From Bartonella grahamii subsp. shimonis (GTDB taxonomy: Bacteria; Pseudomonadota; Alphaproteobacteria; Rhizobiales; Rhizobiaceae), in assembly GCF_036327415.1 (NCBI RefSeq), contig NZ_CP123961.1, forward strand, positions 248,001-312,000: DNA of 64,000 bases. Direction: 5' to 3'. A model generated the notes under the pieces. The model saw nothing but the letters and a program-made list of their open reading frames with translations. It had not been told where the DNA came from and searched no databases. Below, in pieces: positions 27,522 through 37,863 of this stretch. The position numbers and the translations under genes were made by a program. The number at the start of each line of letters is the position of its first letter. Position 1 is the stretch's first letter.

Positions 27522-27556
27522 AAATAGCCGTAACTAATTGTTACGGCTATTTATTT
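27522..27556 (+). terminator. Intrinsic terminator of the Trw operon
   Basis: Perfect 13-bp stem AAATAGCCGTAAC (27522-27534) with GTTACGGCTATTT (27540-27552), a 5-base TAATT loop, and a T-rich tail. It lies 38 bp after the trwD stop. The A/T ends also allow function on the other strand. Confidence 0.92.
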
Positions 27557-28009
27557 AAATTTTTCTATTCTCTTTGCTTCTCCAATGCATTTTCTACACT
27601 CTTCATGGATAAAAGAAGAAAAAAGTTAATAGGCAACAACTGTACGAGAAAACCAAATTATACATAAGGCTCTCTCTATTCTCTTGCCTTTGATCATTCT
27701 TTCCATTTATCTTTTGAAAAGGTATGTTTGATGCAAAAAAAATAGCTACAAAATAAATATTTCAATAAAAAAGCTTCGTAAAATAGGTACTTTCGATCAT
27801 CACAAATAATTATAATCATCAAAACCAAAACTTATCGTTTAAAAATTCTAAGTGCTATTTTCAAGTGATTAATAAATATGTTTTTTAACCAAACAATCTC
27901 CAGATACGGAAAACCTCATATGAAATAAACTATCATTTCGATTTAGCATCTATAAACCACATTCTATTTGGTAATAAAAAGTATAGTGGCATATCGACGT
28001 CTTCTTCGG

Positions 28010-28130
28010 ACGAAGAAAGATTCTTAACCTCCGGCTGTTCGTAAACAACCAAATTTCTCTTAAGCAAACTTTGCTAACCTATCACGTAGCTTATGTCCCC
28101 ACCCTAAAAACAATATCCGTAGACTACACA
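28010..28130. repeat. R2 dispersed degenerate repeat (copy 2)
   Basis: Begins GACGAAGAAAGATTCTTAACC and continues with CTGTTCGTAAACAACC, CTCTTAAGCA and CACCCTAAAAACA, in the same order as the copy at 51510-51745. It is more eroded than that copy. Being placed ahead of the integrase pseudogene, while another copy follows it, it gives the island an R2-integrase-R2 layout. Confidence 0.4.
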
Positions 28131-28219
28131 GGTAAGCCCTACTCTGAATATTCCTGCTCTCTTCTCTGAACCTCAAAAAGCGAAAATTCCTAAAAGCACA
28201 GATCTAAAATCCCACTTCT

Positions 28220-29400
28220 TAAGATGCGTCACATTGATTTATAATTTGCGTGTTGGATAAAAGATCTTAGTACCGTAGGATTCCCTCATTCCAAGGCTGT
28301 TTATTAACCAAAACCATATTTCTTGCACATTACAAGCGAATAAAGCCATGTAGAATAAAACTGTACAAAAAAGCACTAAAAATGCCTCTTATAAACCATC
28401 CCAAATGCCAAAAATTGTCGCAACATTGGGAGTTAACAAAGTATCTAATGGCACCCAGCTTGCTCTTTTATGAAGTGTAAAATGGAGATGCTCTATAAAT
28501 TTTTATATTATTCATCAGGGCTTTACCATTATACCATCCACGAGCTCTATCGCGAAATGAGCTTGGGCACCTTAAAGAAAGGTTTCTTAAAAACAAGCGC
28601 GTAAATTGACAAGCCAAGTGTATTTTGTTTGGAGCGTTCTGTTTTTGCATAAGGGTTGTAATCTTATTTGTGATCTTATTAAAGAACGAGAGAAACAAAA
28701 GCGTGAAGCAATGCGTAATCTCTATTATTTAAAAGACATTACTCTAGACGCTTTTGAAAGTCATAAAACTGAACTAAAAAATAACGGCAAAAATGGAAAC
28801 TGGTTTACACCTTTACAGCTTCATATTCCCCCCAAAATTAAGAGGCTGTATACCGATTTCAGAGATTACGCCAACAGATGATACGTAATACTCTTAACTC
28901 CCGGTAGGTAAAAGCTGCAACAGCAAAAGCTCTTTTAGAAAAACAACGCCATAAAATCATTAATAACCGGCAATGAATTGGAGAAATGTTCTAGATTTTT
29001 ATTAAATACTCTGCAAAGCAACAATAACGATACAACTGGCTTTGCGTCTGCTTATTCTTACAGGTATTTGTACCCATCTCTTGCATCAATTCGTGAAGAT
29101 CAGATTGAGGGGAATATATAGACAATTCTTGACTCAAGAATATGAAAAGTCTGCGTGATACTACAGGAGATTTTCACGTGCCCTTATGATTAGAGGCATT
29201 AAAAATTTTAAAACAAGCACGCTTGTTTTTCGCAATGATTTTTTTCTGCAACCGGTCGTGGTTCTTATTAAGGTGTATTTCCTATCACAATATATTAAGA
29301 GAGATTAAACTAAAAAGCTGTCCACCTAGATTTCGCTCTAGTTTACGTAACTGGCTAACAGACTCCACCTATCACACCTCAAAGGACGAAGCCTCTTAAA
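28220..29400 (+). pseudogene. Phage-type tyrosine integrase pseudogene (DUF4102 Arm domain), best-preserved copy c
   Basis: Reads, across many frameshifts and stops, through most of a site-specific integrase. The start is near 28380 (MPL..PKCQ). The Arm-type DNA-binding domain follows (LYHYTIHELYREMSLGTLKK near 28515-28590), then LIKEREKQKREAMRNLYYLKDI and DAFESHKTELKNNGKNGNWF (28670-28810). The core-binding part follows (EKQRHKIIN, then MNWRNV; 28940-28990), and the catalytic domain starts IQLALRLLILTGI near 29030, with FRSSLRNW, which includes a catalytic Arg, near 29330. The order is that of integrases such as those of phage P4 type. It cannot be functional. Confidence 0.82.
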
Positions 29401-29560
29401 ACGCACTGATCTGCAAACAATCCGCTTCCTCGCTTAGCTTCACCTTCTAACCACTTTAATTACCACATCCTAAATACGATAGTGTTTTACGGCACAACAG
29501 AATAAATAACAAAACAATGACTGATTATACCGTTAATACTTGGAAACCTCTCTTTCATGT
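29385..29560. repeat. R2 dispersed degenerate repeat (copy 3)
   Basis: Follows immediately on the integrase pseudogene. Shared blocks are GACGAAGCCTCTTAAA, GATCTGCAAACAATCCG, CTTCTAACCACTTT and CGATAGTGTTTTACGGCACAACAG. It represents the former downstream flank of the integrase gene. Confidence 0.5.
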
Positions 29561-30429
29561 TAAAAATATCTTGTATGCTGAAAAATAAAAAATACTTTAT
29601 ACTGCTTAAACAACTTTCTTAAGCATATATACAAGAAAAAATGAAATACCCTAATATAATAAATAAGATCTAAACCTAGAAATCTCTATTTTTTATAGAT
29701 AAAAACATATAAAATCAAAACCCACGAAACTCACCAAAATACAACATGTTTTCTTTGATGATTGAATTCATTCAACTCAAACGAACCTATAACATTCCCC
29801 ATTCCACATTCGCAACGCATGTTCTTAGAATTTTTACTACCGTTTTCTAAATTTCTAGAAAAACCTATAAATTTGATATTTTTTCAAACGTCTTATCTGC
29901 TCTTTAATGAATTTAAACCTATAACGTTACAATAGTTTTAAATTACGACCGCCTTGACTGTATGATCTATCTCTACAATAGATAGCAACTTTACGTTCTC
30001 CATTTTTGAGAACTACACCTTTTGTTTTTTAATGCGCTTAATAATTCAATCTTTAAAATAAAAAATATAATCTTTAAATATATATCATGATTTTATCAAA
30101 AATTCCTAATCCCTGAATATTAGCAATGTTTTTGATATTATAATAAACGTATCGTAAAATGACGAACTGTTATAATGGCCACTCCTTTGTATTTCATTTG
30201 AATAATTTACATACGTTATAATATTTGTATCAACATTTATTTTTGTGCTATATTTATACAGAGTTATCTTTTTATAAAAAATGATTAATTGAATCTGCAT
30301 TAAAATGGAAATTCTGATACGAATTTAATAAAAATAAAAACACATAGCATATTAATTTTATTGTTTTTACACAGAACGCTATTTAAAGTGTAGTTTACCC
30401 GAAAGACTAATGCCTTTTTAAAGGCAATA

Positions 30430-30625
30430 ATAACTATGGTAACCGCCTCATAAAAGCCAATAAATTTTAGAGATTAAACCTCAAGAGGCCCAAAAAACGC
30501 GTACAATTTTCTTTTTTTCTTCTACTGTTCGTTAATCGGTCAATTTTCAAAGATAGTATTCAACTATGAGTTTTCTGCTCAGCCATTGCAAGAATCGCTT
30601 CTACAAGAATTGCTTAATTTTTAGG
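30430..30625 (-). pseudogene. Degenerate duplicate of the sdhB 3' end and its downstream flank
   Basis: Matches 30640-30835 with substitutions and small gaps. The region around the sdhB stop is plain in both: AATTTTCAAAG then GTATTCAACTATGAGTTTT here, versus AATTTTCAAAGGCGGCGTTCAACCATGAGTTTT at 30752-30784. The similarity continues upstream into the non-coding flank (TACAATTTTCT.CTT, TTTAGAGATT). It therefore copies the last ~25 codons plus ~120 bp beyond the gene. Confidence 0.82.
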
Positions 30626-30756
30626 GATTACTTCGCCTTTAGAATGATTATAGCTATTGCGCCCTTATAAGCAGCCGATCCTCTTTTAGAGATTTAATTG
30701 CTAAAAGAAGATACAATTTTCTACCTTGCGCTTTATTTTCATCAATCAGTAAATTT

Positions 30757-31536
30757 TCAAAGGCGGCGTTCAACCATGAGTTTTTTAATTTCAGCAATCG
30801 CTTTTGCTGGATTTAATCCCTTTGGACAAGTTTGCGCACAATTCATAATCGTATGGCAACGATAAAGGCGGAAAGGATCTTCTAAATTATCAAGACGTTC
30901 ACCACACATCTCATCACGTGAATCCGCAATCCAGCGATAAGCTTGGAGCAAAACAGCGGGACCCAAATAACGATCACCGTTCCACCAATAACTTGGACAT
31001 GAAGTCTGACAACACGCACACAAAATACACTCATAAAGGCCATCGATTTTTTGGCGATCGGAGTGACTTTGTAACCATTCTTTTGCAGGTTCAGGAGAAA
31101 CTGTTTGCAACCAAGGCTCAATGACTCGGTGTTGCGCATAAAAGCGCTTCAAGTCAGGAACCAAATCTTTAACAACCGGCATGGAAGGCAAAGGATAGAC
31201 TTTAATGGGGTGTTTTACATCATCCATCCCTTTGGTACAAGCCAATGTATTGGTTCCATCAATATTCATCGCACATGAACCACAGATGCCTTCACGACAA
31301 GATCGACGAAGTGTCAAAGTTGGATCAATGTGGTTTTTAATAAACAAAAGCCCATCAAGAATCATTGGACCACAAGCAGAACGATCTACGTAATAAGTAT
31401 CTAGATGAGGATTATTCTCATCATCAGGCGACCAACGGTAAACATGAAATTCTGTCAGCTTTATCGCACCTTCAGGTTTAGGCCAAACCTTCCCCGGTTT
31501 TACTTGAGAGTTTTTGGGAAGCTTAATTTGTACCAT
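30757..31536 (-). CDS. sdhB: Succinate dehydrogenase iron-sulfur subunit
   Basis: Electron-transfer subunit of respiratory complex II, at the cytoplasmic face of the inner membrane. The 259 residues contain all three cluster motifs: the [2Fe-2S] set [22 protein letters not shown] (about 79-100), [16 protein letters not shown] for the [4Fe-4S] cluster (about 168-183), and [17 protein letters not shown] for the [3Fe-4S] cluster (about 226-242). Normal length. It is the last gene of sdhC-sdhD-sdhA-sdhB, 15 bp after sdhA. A decayed copy of its 3' end lies just downstream. Confidence 0.97.
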   Translation of the reverse strand: MVQIKLPKNSQVKPGKVWPKPEGAIKLTEFHVYRWSPDDENNPHLDTYYVDRSACGPMILDGLLFIKNHIDPTLTLRRSCREGICGSCAMNIDGTNTLACTKGMDDVKHPIKVYPLPSMPVVKDLVPDLKRFYAQHRVIEPWLQTVSPEPAKEWLQSHSDRQKIDGLYECILCACCQTSCPSYWWNGDRYLGPAVLLQAYRWIADSRDEMCGERLDNLEDPFRLYRCHTIMNCAQTCPKGLNPAKAIAEIKKLMVERRL

Positions 31537-31551
31537 AATTCGTGTCTCCCC

Positions 31552-33396
31552 TTAATAAACCCGTTTTTTAGGTGCAATGCGCTTTAAATCGATCCCACCA
31601 TCAGCTTCAGATGTTAACGGGTCCACATGGACAGGTCGATATGATAATGTCACCTTACCCTCTTTTGACAAATGTGAAAGCGTATGTTTACGCCAGTTTT
31701 TATCATCACGCTCTGGATAATCTTCACGAGCATGAGCGCCACGGCTTTCTAAACGGGCTAGTGCAGAATGAACAGTCATGATTGCATTCACCATGAGATT
31801 TTCAAGCTCTAACGTTTCAACCAAATCAGAATTCCATATCAATGAACGATCTGTAACTTTGAGGTCAGACAATTCCCCCCAGATTTTATTCATCCGTTGA
31901 CATCCTTGTTGCAAAGAATCCTCTGTACGGAATACTGCCGCATCTTCTTGCATCGTGCGTTGCATTTTTTCACGCAATAGAGCTGTCGGTATCGCCCCTT
32001 GTGCAAAACGTAAACGATCAAAACGCGCTATAATTTCATCAACAGCTTCTTCATTGAGGGGTGGAATTTCTGCATTCCGATCAATAACTTCACCTGCGCG
32101 AATGGCAGCAGCACGACCAAATACCACAAGATCAATTAATGAATTTGACCCCAAGCGATTAGCCCCATGAACAGAAGCACATCCCGCTTCTCCTACCGCC
32201 ATCAACCCAGGTTGAATACGATCAGGCGAATCAGGCGTTGGGTTGAGAACTTCCCCATAGTAATTGGTAGGAATCCCACCCATATTATAATGAACCGTTG
32301 GCAAGATGGGGATAGGCTCTTTTGTTACATCCACACCTGCAAAAATCCGTGCTGATTCCGAAATTCCCGGTAAACGCTCGTGCAAGATTGCAGGATCAAT
32401 ATGGTTGAGAACCAAATGAATATGGTCCTTCTTAGGTCCAACGCCACGTCCTTCACGAATTTCAAGTGTGATACAACGCGAAACCAAGTCACGTGAAGCC
32501 AAATCCTTAAAGGAAGGTGCATAGCGCTCCATAAAGCGTTCACCTTCAGAATTGATTAAATAGCCTCCTTCACCACGAGCTCCTTCTGTAATTAAGCAGC
32601 CAGAACCGTAAATCCCTGTAGGATGGAATTGCACAAACTCCATATCCTGAAGTGGCAATCCAGCACGTGCGATCATTCCACCACCATCACCAGTACAGGT
32701 ATGCGCCGATGTCGCGGAAAAATAAGCCCGTCCATAACCACCGGTTGCAAGAACAACCATTTTAGCCGAAAAACGATGTATTGTACCATCATCGAGATTC
32801 CACGCCACAACCCCTGTACAAACCCCATCCGTCATGATGAGATCCAGTGCAAAATATTCAATAAAAAATTGCGCATTATGCTTTAAGCTTTGTCCATAAA
32901 GCGTATGCAAAATGGCATGACCTGTACGATCAGCTGCTGCACAAGTACGTTGAACAGGTGGACCTTCACCAAACTGTGTCGTATGTCCGCCAAAGGGACG
33001 TTGATAAATTTTGCCTTCTTGCGTCCGCGAAAAAGGAACGCCATAATGTTCTAATTCGTAAACAGCAGCAGGTGCATTACGCACCAAATACTCCATTGCA
33101 TCGGTATCACCTAACCAATCAGAACCTTTCACAGTATCATATAAATGCCACTGCCAATTGTCAGGCCCCATATTTGAAAGCGATGCAGCAATCCCCCCTT
33201 GCGCTGCAACCGTGTGTGAGCGAGTTGGAAAAACCTTCGTGATACAAGCAGTCTTTAATCCTTGTTCCGCCATACCAAGTGTTGCACGTAATCCTGCACC
33301 ACCTGCCCCAACAACGACAACATCAAATTTATGATCTACAGTGCGATAAGGGGCGTTACCTGCTTTAGCGCCCAGAGATGATCCTGTACCCGCCAT
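31552..33396 (-). CDS. sdhA: Succinate dehydrogenase flavoprotein subunit
   Basis: Catalytic subunit of complex II, which oxidises succinate to fumarate with covalently bound FAD. The 614 residues start with the dinucleotide-binding [15 protein letters not shown] and the flavin-attachment region [11 protein letters not shown]. The active-site region [19 protein letters not shown] and the [21 protein letters not shown] segment are present. Length is normal. The gene sits 6 bp after sdhD. Confidence 0.98.
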   Translation of the reverse strand: MAGTGSSLGAKAGNAPYRTVDHKFDVVVVGAGGAGLRATLGMAEQGLKTACITKVFPTRSHTVAAQGGIAASLSNMGPDNWQWHLYDTVKGSDWLGDTDAMEYLVRNAPAAVYELEHYGVPFSRTQEGKIYQRPFGGHTTQFGEGPPVQRTCAAADRTGHAILHTLYGQSLKHNAQFFIEYFALDLIMTDGVCTGVVAWNLDDGTIHRFSAKMVVLATGGYGRAYFSATSAHTCTGDGGGMIARAGLPLQDMEFVQFHPTGIYGSGCLITEGARGEGGYLINSEGERFMERYAPSFKDLASRDLVSRCITLEIREGRGVGPKKDHIHLVLNHIDPAILHERLPGISESARIFAGVDVTKEPIPILPTVHYNMGGIPTNYYGEVLNPTPDSPDRIQPGLMAVGEAGCASVHGANRLGSNSLIDLVVFGRAAAIRAGEVIDRNAEIPPLNEEAVDEIIARFDRLRFAQGAIPTALLREKMQRTMQEDAAVFRTEDSLQQGCQRMNKIWGELSDLKVTDRSLIWNSDLVETLELENLMVNAIMTVHSALARLESRGAHAREDYPERDDKNWRKHTLSHLSKEGKVTLSYRPVHVDPLTSEADGGIDLKRIAPKKRVY

Positions 33397-33402
33397 ATTT
33401 GT

Positions 33403-33801
33403 TTAACCCCCTAATGCAATTTTCAAAAGAGAAAAAATAATGACGCCACCTATGAGAAAACAAAATGAAATATTTAACGTCAAAAAGAATATCCGGAAAC
33501 CTTCACGTGGAATATAATCTTCAATCACCACCTGCATACCAAGTTTCATATGATAAAGGACTGAAAAAGACATTAATCCCATCAAAATAGCCACAACAGG
33601 ATGTGCAAGCCGTGCACGCACAATACTATAATCCTTGCCCACAAGCGAAAGAATAAGAACAATAAAAAATATCAAAAGCGGCAGATTAACAAGCCCTGTC
33701 AAACGCTGTAGCCAAAAATGCTCTGTTCCTTCATGAGCACTCCCGTGCCCCCGTACTTTTCCAAGTTCCGTTCGAAAGTCTTTTTTCATATCTTTTTTCA
33801 C
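33403..33801 (-). CDS. sdhD: Succinate dehydrogenase membrane anchor subunit
   Basis: A 132-residue anchor of complex II with three membrane helices (about 31-53, 65-84 and 100-128). HFWLQRLTGLVNLPL at the first helix is the usual quinone-site neighbourhood, and SFSVLYHMKLGMQVVIEDYI in the second holds the conserved His, probable haem ligand, with the Asp-Tyr pair. Two Met codons occur at the start (33801 and 33789); either is possible. The location between sdhC and sdhA supports the call. Confidence 0.92.
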   Translation of the reverse strand: MKKDMKKDFRTELGKVRGHGSAHEGTEHFWLQRLTGLVNLPLLIFFIVLILSLVGKDYSIVRARLAHPVVAILMGLMSFSVLYHMKLGMQVVIEDYIPREGFRIFFLTLNISFCFLIGGVIIFSLLKIALGG

Positions 33802-33807
33802 CCCCAG

Positions 33808-34209
33808 CTAAACAACGCTATATCCAATAATCCAAATTACAAAAGTAACAATAAGAGAAATAAACACTGTCGCCCAAGCAGTGACTGTTGCCTTTTTTTT
33901 TGCTAAAAGACAAGGCATCATATCCCAAACAATGTGGCGAAGTCCACCAACCATGTGATGAACCCCTGCCAAAGTATAAAGAAATAAGATACCCAATCCA
34001 AACCAAGAACTATAAACCTCGTGAACTGTTCTGAATGCCTCCTCCCCACACGCAATAGCAATTAACCAAACGGCAAAAAAAACCATTCCAACATAAAGTG
34101 CCATACCCGTAACGCGATGCGCAATGGACATAGCCATAGTAATTGTCCAACGATAAATACTTATATGAGGGGAACGAGGGCGCTCTTTTATCCTAGTTGT
34201 CTCTGTCAT
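33808..34209 (-). CDS. sdhC: Succinate dehydrogenase cytochrome b556 subunit
   Basis: A 133-residue membrane subunit of complex II with three membrane helices. The N-terminal motif RPRSPHISIYRW, then SIAHRVTG (Ser and Arg of the quinone pocket) and the HHMVGGLRHIVWD region with the haem-ligand His are all present. It is the first gene of the sdhCDAB operon. Confidence 0.95.
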   Translation of the reverse strand: MTETTRIKERPRSPHISIYRWTITMAMSIAHRVTGMALYVGMVFFAVWLIAIACGEEAFRTVHEVYSSWFGLGILFLYTLAGVHHMVGGLRHIVWDMMPCLLAKKKATVTAWATVFISLIVTFVIWIIGYSVV

Positions 34210-34703
34210 AAAATATCCTGACCTGGTTTTTACTGCAACCGTAATGAACGAGAAAGTTCGTATAAAACGACCACATATATTATCTCGTTTTTACTTGTTT
34301 GGCATCTCAACATACCAATATTACAGGTCGGTTGTCTCAAATAACGGATTAAAGGTCACGCATAAAAAAACCGATTACTCCACGGATATAATCCGCAAAA
34401 CTTGCTTTAATCTAATACAATTTTATCTTCACGTCAAAGGTCTAACATCTTTTATCAAATATTCTAACATCTTTTATCAAATATAAACAGGCATTTTTCA
34501 GATTAAACTCATCCTTTTGAGTATCAACGATATATGCAATAATATCTAATTTCACCCATAATTAAGAATAAAAAGAGACAAAAATTGATAGATTAAACAT
34601 TTTTATGTCCCCTTCAAGCCTTTTAAAAGACAAAACGAATCACGAAAGGCACACATAAGCGGCATAAAAGCTGCTTTTGCATAAAGCTTAGCCGATATAA
34701 TCT
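34210..34703. other. Intergenic region between sdhC and rplS
   Basis: 494 bp. It must contain the sdh promoter on the minus strand, but no clear -35/-10 pair can be picked out in this AT-rich DNA. A perfect tandem 22-bp repeat lies at 34441-34484. The 80-codon plus-strand frame at 34244 has no recognisable feature. Confidence 0.6.
34441..34484. repeat. Perfect 22-bp tandem direct repeat
   Basis: Two exact copies of a 22-bp unit starting TCTAACATCTTTTATC, at 34441-34462 and 34463-34484, about 230 bp upstream of sdhC. Copy-number change here would alter spacing in the upstream region only. Confidence 0.85.
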
Positions 34704-35144
34704 TTACTCAGCAACTTGCTTTTCAACATCTGTGCTTACAGCTGCTGTCTCTACTTTCTCAACAACCTTTTCAGCTTTTTTCCTATAATCTCTTTTTTCA
34801 GTAATACGCGCAGCCTTACCTCTCAAACCACGAAGATAATAGAGTTTTGCACGACGCACTTTACCACGACGCACCAGCTCAACACCTTCAATCAACGGAG
34901 AATAAACAGGAAACACCCGCTCCACTCCTTCACCATAAGAAATCTTGCGTACTGTAAAGGTCTCATTCAACCCACCGCCTGAACGCGCAATACAAACACC
35001 TTCATAAGCCTGGACACGCGTCCGCGTACCTTCCGTCACTCGCACCATGACACGAACTGTGTCTCCTGGCTGAAAAGCTGGAAATTGGCGTTTTTCTTCA
35101 ATTCTTGCACATTGTTCAGCTTCAAGTTGTGCGATAATATTCAT
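34704..35144 (-). CDS. rplS: 50S ribosomal protein L19
   Basis: Ribosomal protein at the interface of the two subunits. The core is typical: [35 protein letters not shown], then [19 protein letters not shown] and the C-terminal [20 protein letters not shown]. At 146 residues it is longer than the usual 115-130 because of an acidic and Lys-rich tail ([22 protein letters not shown]), as seen in related genomes. It lies downstream of trmD in the rimM-trmD-rplS order. Confidence 0.97.
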   Translation of the reverse strand: MNIIAQLEAEQCARIEEKRQFPAFQPGDTVRVMVRVTEGTRTRVQAYEGVCIARSGGGLNETFTVRKISYGEGVERVFPVYSPLIEGVELVRRGKVRRAKLYYLRGLRGKAARITEKRDYRKKAEKVVEKVETAAVSTDVEKQVAE

Positions 35145-35353
35145 TTCTTTTATCCTTCATGTTCTTTATCGAGCAGTCAGAGCGCTCAACTCTTACCAAA
35201 AAAGCCTTTATTAAAAATAAGAAGCTCTTTAGGCTATGCCTTACACAGGAGCGAATACACCATTCCTTCATTTTAATTTTGGAACTACAGAAAACCTTTT
35301 ATAAAAAACTCTCCAAAAAGAGAGCCATGCAATACACCACCTTATCATATGAA

Positions 35354-36052
35354 TCAAGTTTTCTGATGATTTTTATCATAACGCGCATAAAGATCAGGGC
35401 GACGTTGACGTGTTAACAATTCGGCTTGGCTTTGACGCCAATCTGCGATCGCTTTGTGATGACCTGAGAGCAACACGGGCGGAATACCCCGTCCTTCGAA
35501 AAGAGAAGGGCGCGTGTATTGTGGATGTTCCAGCAAGCCATTTTCAAAACTTTCACACTTTGCAGAAACCGCATTCCCCATCACTCCAGGCAAAAGACGT
35601 ATAATAGCATCTAAGATAACCAATGCGGCCGTTTCACCCCCTGAAAGAATATAATCACCAATAGAGACTTCTTCTAATTCTCGTGCTTCTATGACTCGCT
35701 CATCAACCCCTTCAAAACGTCCACAAATTAACGTTACACCCGTATCACGAGCCAAGCTATGCGCGTAAGCTTGGTCAAAAGGGCGCCCACGTGGACTCAT
35801 CAACAATCTTGGCGAATCCTGTGGACAACAATCAAGAGCAGCTGCCAATACATCCGCCCGCATTACCATACCAGCCCCCCCACCAGCAGGTGTATCATCA
35901 ACGCTATGGTGTTTATCCAAAGCAAAATCCCTAATCTGTACCGTCTCCAATGACCAAATTCCGCGCTCTAAAGCTTGCCCTGCTAAAGAATACCCTAAAA
36001 AACCAGGAAACATTTCAGGATAAAGGGTTAAAACGCGCGCCTGAAACTTCAT
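35354..36052 (-). CDS. trmD: tRNA (guanine-N1)-methyltransferase
   Basis: SPOUT-class enzyme that methylates G37 of tRNAs using S-adenosylmethionine. Seen are [18 protein letters not shown] near the start, the Asp-rich [29 protein letters not shown] and the trefoil-knot motif [20 protein letters not shown]. The open frame extends to 36112, but the family starts at [12 protein letters not shown], so I use the Met at 36052 (232 residues, normal length). Next to rimM and rplS. Confidence 0.96.
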   Translation of the reverse strand: MKFQARVLTLYPEMFPGFLGYSLAGQALERGIWSLETVQIRDFALDKHHSVDDTPAGGGAGMVMRADVLAAALDCCPQDSPRLLMSPRGRPFDQAYAHSLARDTGVTLICGRFEGVDERVIEARELEEVSIGDYILSGGETAALVILDAIIRLLPGVMGNAVSAKCESFENGLLEHPQYTRPSLFEGRGIPPVLLSGHHKAIADWRQSQAELLTRQRRPDLYARYDKNHQKT

Positions 36053-36118
36053 TTTATTTCTCATCCTTATTTTCTTAAACAGACTCTTAGATAGCGAAAA
36101 TAGCACAAACAAGATATT

Positions 36119-36134
36119 TAACGCTATAGCGTTA
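36119..36134. repeat. Perfect 16-bp palindrome
   Basis: TAACGCTATAGCGTTA, just upstream of trmD. It has the size of an operator for a dimeric regulator, but no regulator can be linked to it. Confidence 0.55.
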
Positions 36135-36337
36135 ATCTAAGTCTCCTTGATCTGCGCCATATTCAATACGATCCTTCTAAATACTTGCACTAAAAAAAGA
36201 CTTTAAAAACTCAGAACTGTCTCGAGATAAAGTGCTTACAATATCTGCTCAAAAGTGCATTTTTAATATTTCCACACTTTCCACTTTTTATTGACGAAAT
36301 TCATCGGTTATTTTTACCTTCATCTTTATTTTTAGAT

Positions 36338-36895
36338 TCAAGCTATTTCCTTTTTATCATTGTCTCTCCCATCACTTAAACCAGCGGCCATGGGATTAAC
36401 AACAAGAAAACCAGAATCCATACAAATTTCTGGTACCGCCGCTTTACTAAAGGGAATAAGAACTCTTTTACCCGTATTCAAACGTATTTCAAGCAAATCA
36501 CCAGCTCCAAAATTAAAGAAACCACACACTTTACCCAAAACTTTTCCCCCGCAATCTTGAACACGCAAGCCTATTAAATCAACTTGATAAAACTCATCCT
36601 CCCTTAAATCATCAATTAATTGATCACGCATCACATAAAGGCGAATACCTTTTAAAGACTCAGCAACATTACGATTTTCTACCCCTTTAAAACGTACAAT
36701 CGCCTTATTTTTTTGTATGCGAAGAGTTACAATTTCATAAGAACGCCCCATATCATCATAAAGAGTGCTGTAAGACTTGAAACGTTGTGGCTCAGCACTT
36801 AGAATTTTAACAAAAACATCTCCTTTTATACCATGAGGCATACCAATAATGGCAAGATAGACTTTATTTTTAAGCTTTTCTTTATTATATTTCAT
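36338..36895 (-). CDS. rimM: Ribosome maturation factor RimM
   Basis: Factor for late assembly of the 30S head, binding S19. The 185 residues show the N-terminal domain with AIIGMPHGIKGDVFVKIL and VRFKGVENRNVAESLKG, and the PRC-barrel part with LREDEFYQVDLIGLRV and LEIRLNTGKRVLIPFSKAAVPEI. Length is normal. The usual upstream partner rpsP is not adjacent but lies at 56.4 kb. Confidence 0.93.
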   Translation of the reverse strand: MKYNKEKLKNKVYLAIIGMPHGIKGDVFVKILSAEPQRFKSYSTLYDDMGRSYEIVTLRIQKNKAIVRFKGVENRNVAESLKGIRLYVMRDQLIDDLREDEFYQVDLIGLRVQDCGGKVLGKVCGFFNFGAGDLLEIRLNTGKRVLIPFSKAAVPEICMDSGFLVVNPMAAGLSDGRDNDKKEIA

Positions 36896-37038
36896 GCAAA
36901 AATATTATCTCTCAAAAATGAACCCTTCAATCTTATAGTTTTCTATTCAATCTTGTTGCCATATGAGACTATCTTCTAAAAGACCTTTTAAAAGACCTTT
37001 CTTGGTAACAACAACAAATTAATAAAGGAGAAAGTCTT

Positions 37039-37860
37039 ATGGCAAATATTATGCTATTTTACAAAGACATCACGCCAATCAACAAAGTTTCCCATAAAAA
37101 TCTGAAATTTGCTCCTCCAAGTGATATGTCTTTTGCTAAAGATACTCACTGGGTTCCTTTAGCAAGTACTGAATATTTTCAAGCAGCACTAGACTATCCT
37201 ATTTTGTTTATGTGCGCGGAAGATGAACAAAAAAAACGGCATTACACATCCGCTGCTCTTGTCGGTCTTTCTAACGACGAAAATGACTATATCGCCTCTG
37301 ATAAAAGTTGGAAAACCAATACTTATGTCCCTGCTTTTGTCCGTCGCTATCCTTTTGTTCTGGCACAAATTAGCAATGAAAAAGAACTTTCTGTTTGCTT
37401 TGATCAACAGTCAGGTATGTTTAATGAAGTTGCAGGAACAGAACTTTTTAATTCCGACGGCTCTATTTCTCCTTTTATGGAAGAACGTATTCGTTTTCTT
37501 GAAAGTTTTAAAATTGCTATGGAAAAAACCTCTGAGTTTATTGATGCTCTTGTAGAAATAGATCTTCTAAGCCAAAAATCCATCAATGTGAAAAACGATA
37601 AAGGTCTCTCAGCACAATTGGAACATTTTTGGGTTGTTGATGAAGAAAAATTGAATAAATTATCAGCAAGCCAACTCGCCAAACTTCATAAAAATGGCTT
37701 TTTAGGATTAATTTTTGCGCATTTGATGTCAACGCACAATCTCTTAAAAATACTCTCTCTCAAAGGTGAAAAGCAACTTATCAATCGTGAAGAGCAACCC
37801 CAAAACAAGAATGGTCATTCTAACGATGAAAAATTTAAAAAGAAAGAAACCCTCAACTAG
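37039..37860 (+). CDS. SapC-family protein
   Basis: A 273-residue protein resembling the SapC family (PF07277), named for a Campylobacter surface-array gene but common in alphaproteobacteria with unknown role. Family-like features are PLASTEYFQAALDYPILF near residue 40, YVPAFVRRYPFVLAQ near 95, and GLIFAHLMSTHNL near 225. No signal peptide or membrane helix is seen. GGAG stands 7 bp ahead of the ATG. It ends 3 bp before xerC, so the two are likely co-transcribed. The function is unknown. Confidence 0.72.
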   Translation: MANIMLFYKDITPINKVSHKNLKFAPPSDMSFAKDTHWVPLASTEYFQAALDYPILFMCAEDEQKKRHYTSAALVGLSNDENDYIASDKSWKTNTYVPAFVRRYPFVLAQISNEKELSVCFDQQSGMFNEVAGTELFNSDGSISPFMEERIRFLESFKIAMEKTSEFIDALVEIDLLSQKSINVKNDKGLSAQLEHFWVVDEEKLNKLSASQLAKLHKNGFLGLIFAHLMSTHNLLKILSLKGEKQLINREEQPQNKNGHSNDEKFKKKETLN

Positions 37861-37863
37861 ATA

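Larger units (their letters stand above)
27557..30756. other. Decayed genomic-island DNA right of the Trw locus
   Basis: 3.2 kb with no intact gene. Recognisable parts are an R2 repeat (about 28010-28130), an integrase pseudogene (about 28220-29400), another R2 repeat (about 29385-29560) and a degenerate copy of the sdhB end with its flank (about 30430-30625). The stretches 27560-28000 and 29570-30430 are AT-rich and I see nothing identifiable in them. The 64-codon minus-strand frame at 30106-30300 looks like chance. Confidence 0.7.

Noticed and set aside
28515..28620. Reading the repeat with REMSLGTLKK as a HicA-type toxin
   Set aside because: The short match (E..xGTL) also fits HicA, but the continuous order of blocks into EREKQKREAM and DAFESHKTELK identifies an integrase.
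34600..34700. Inverted repeats after rplS (AAGCAGC/GCCGCTT; CTTTTAAAAG) as a terminator
   Set aside because: Stem is imperfect and not followed by a T-run on the minus strand.
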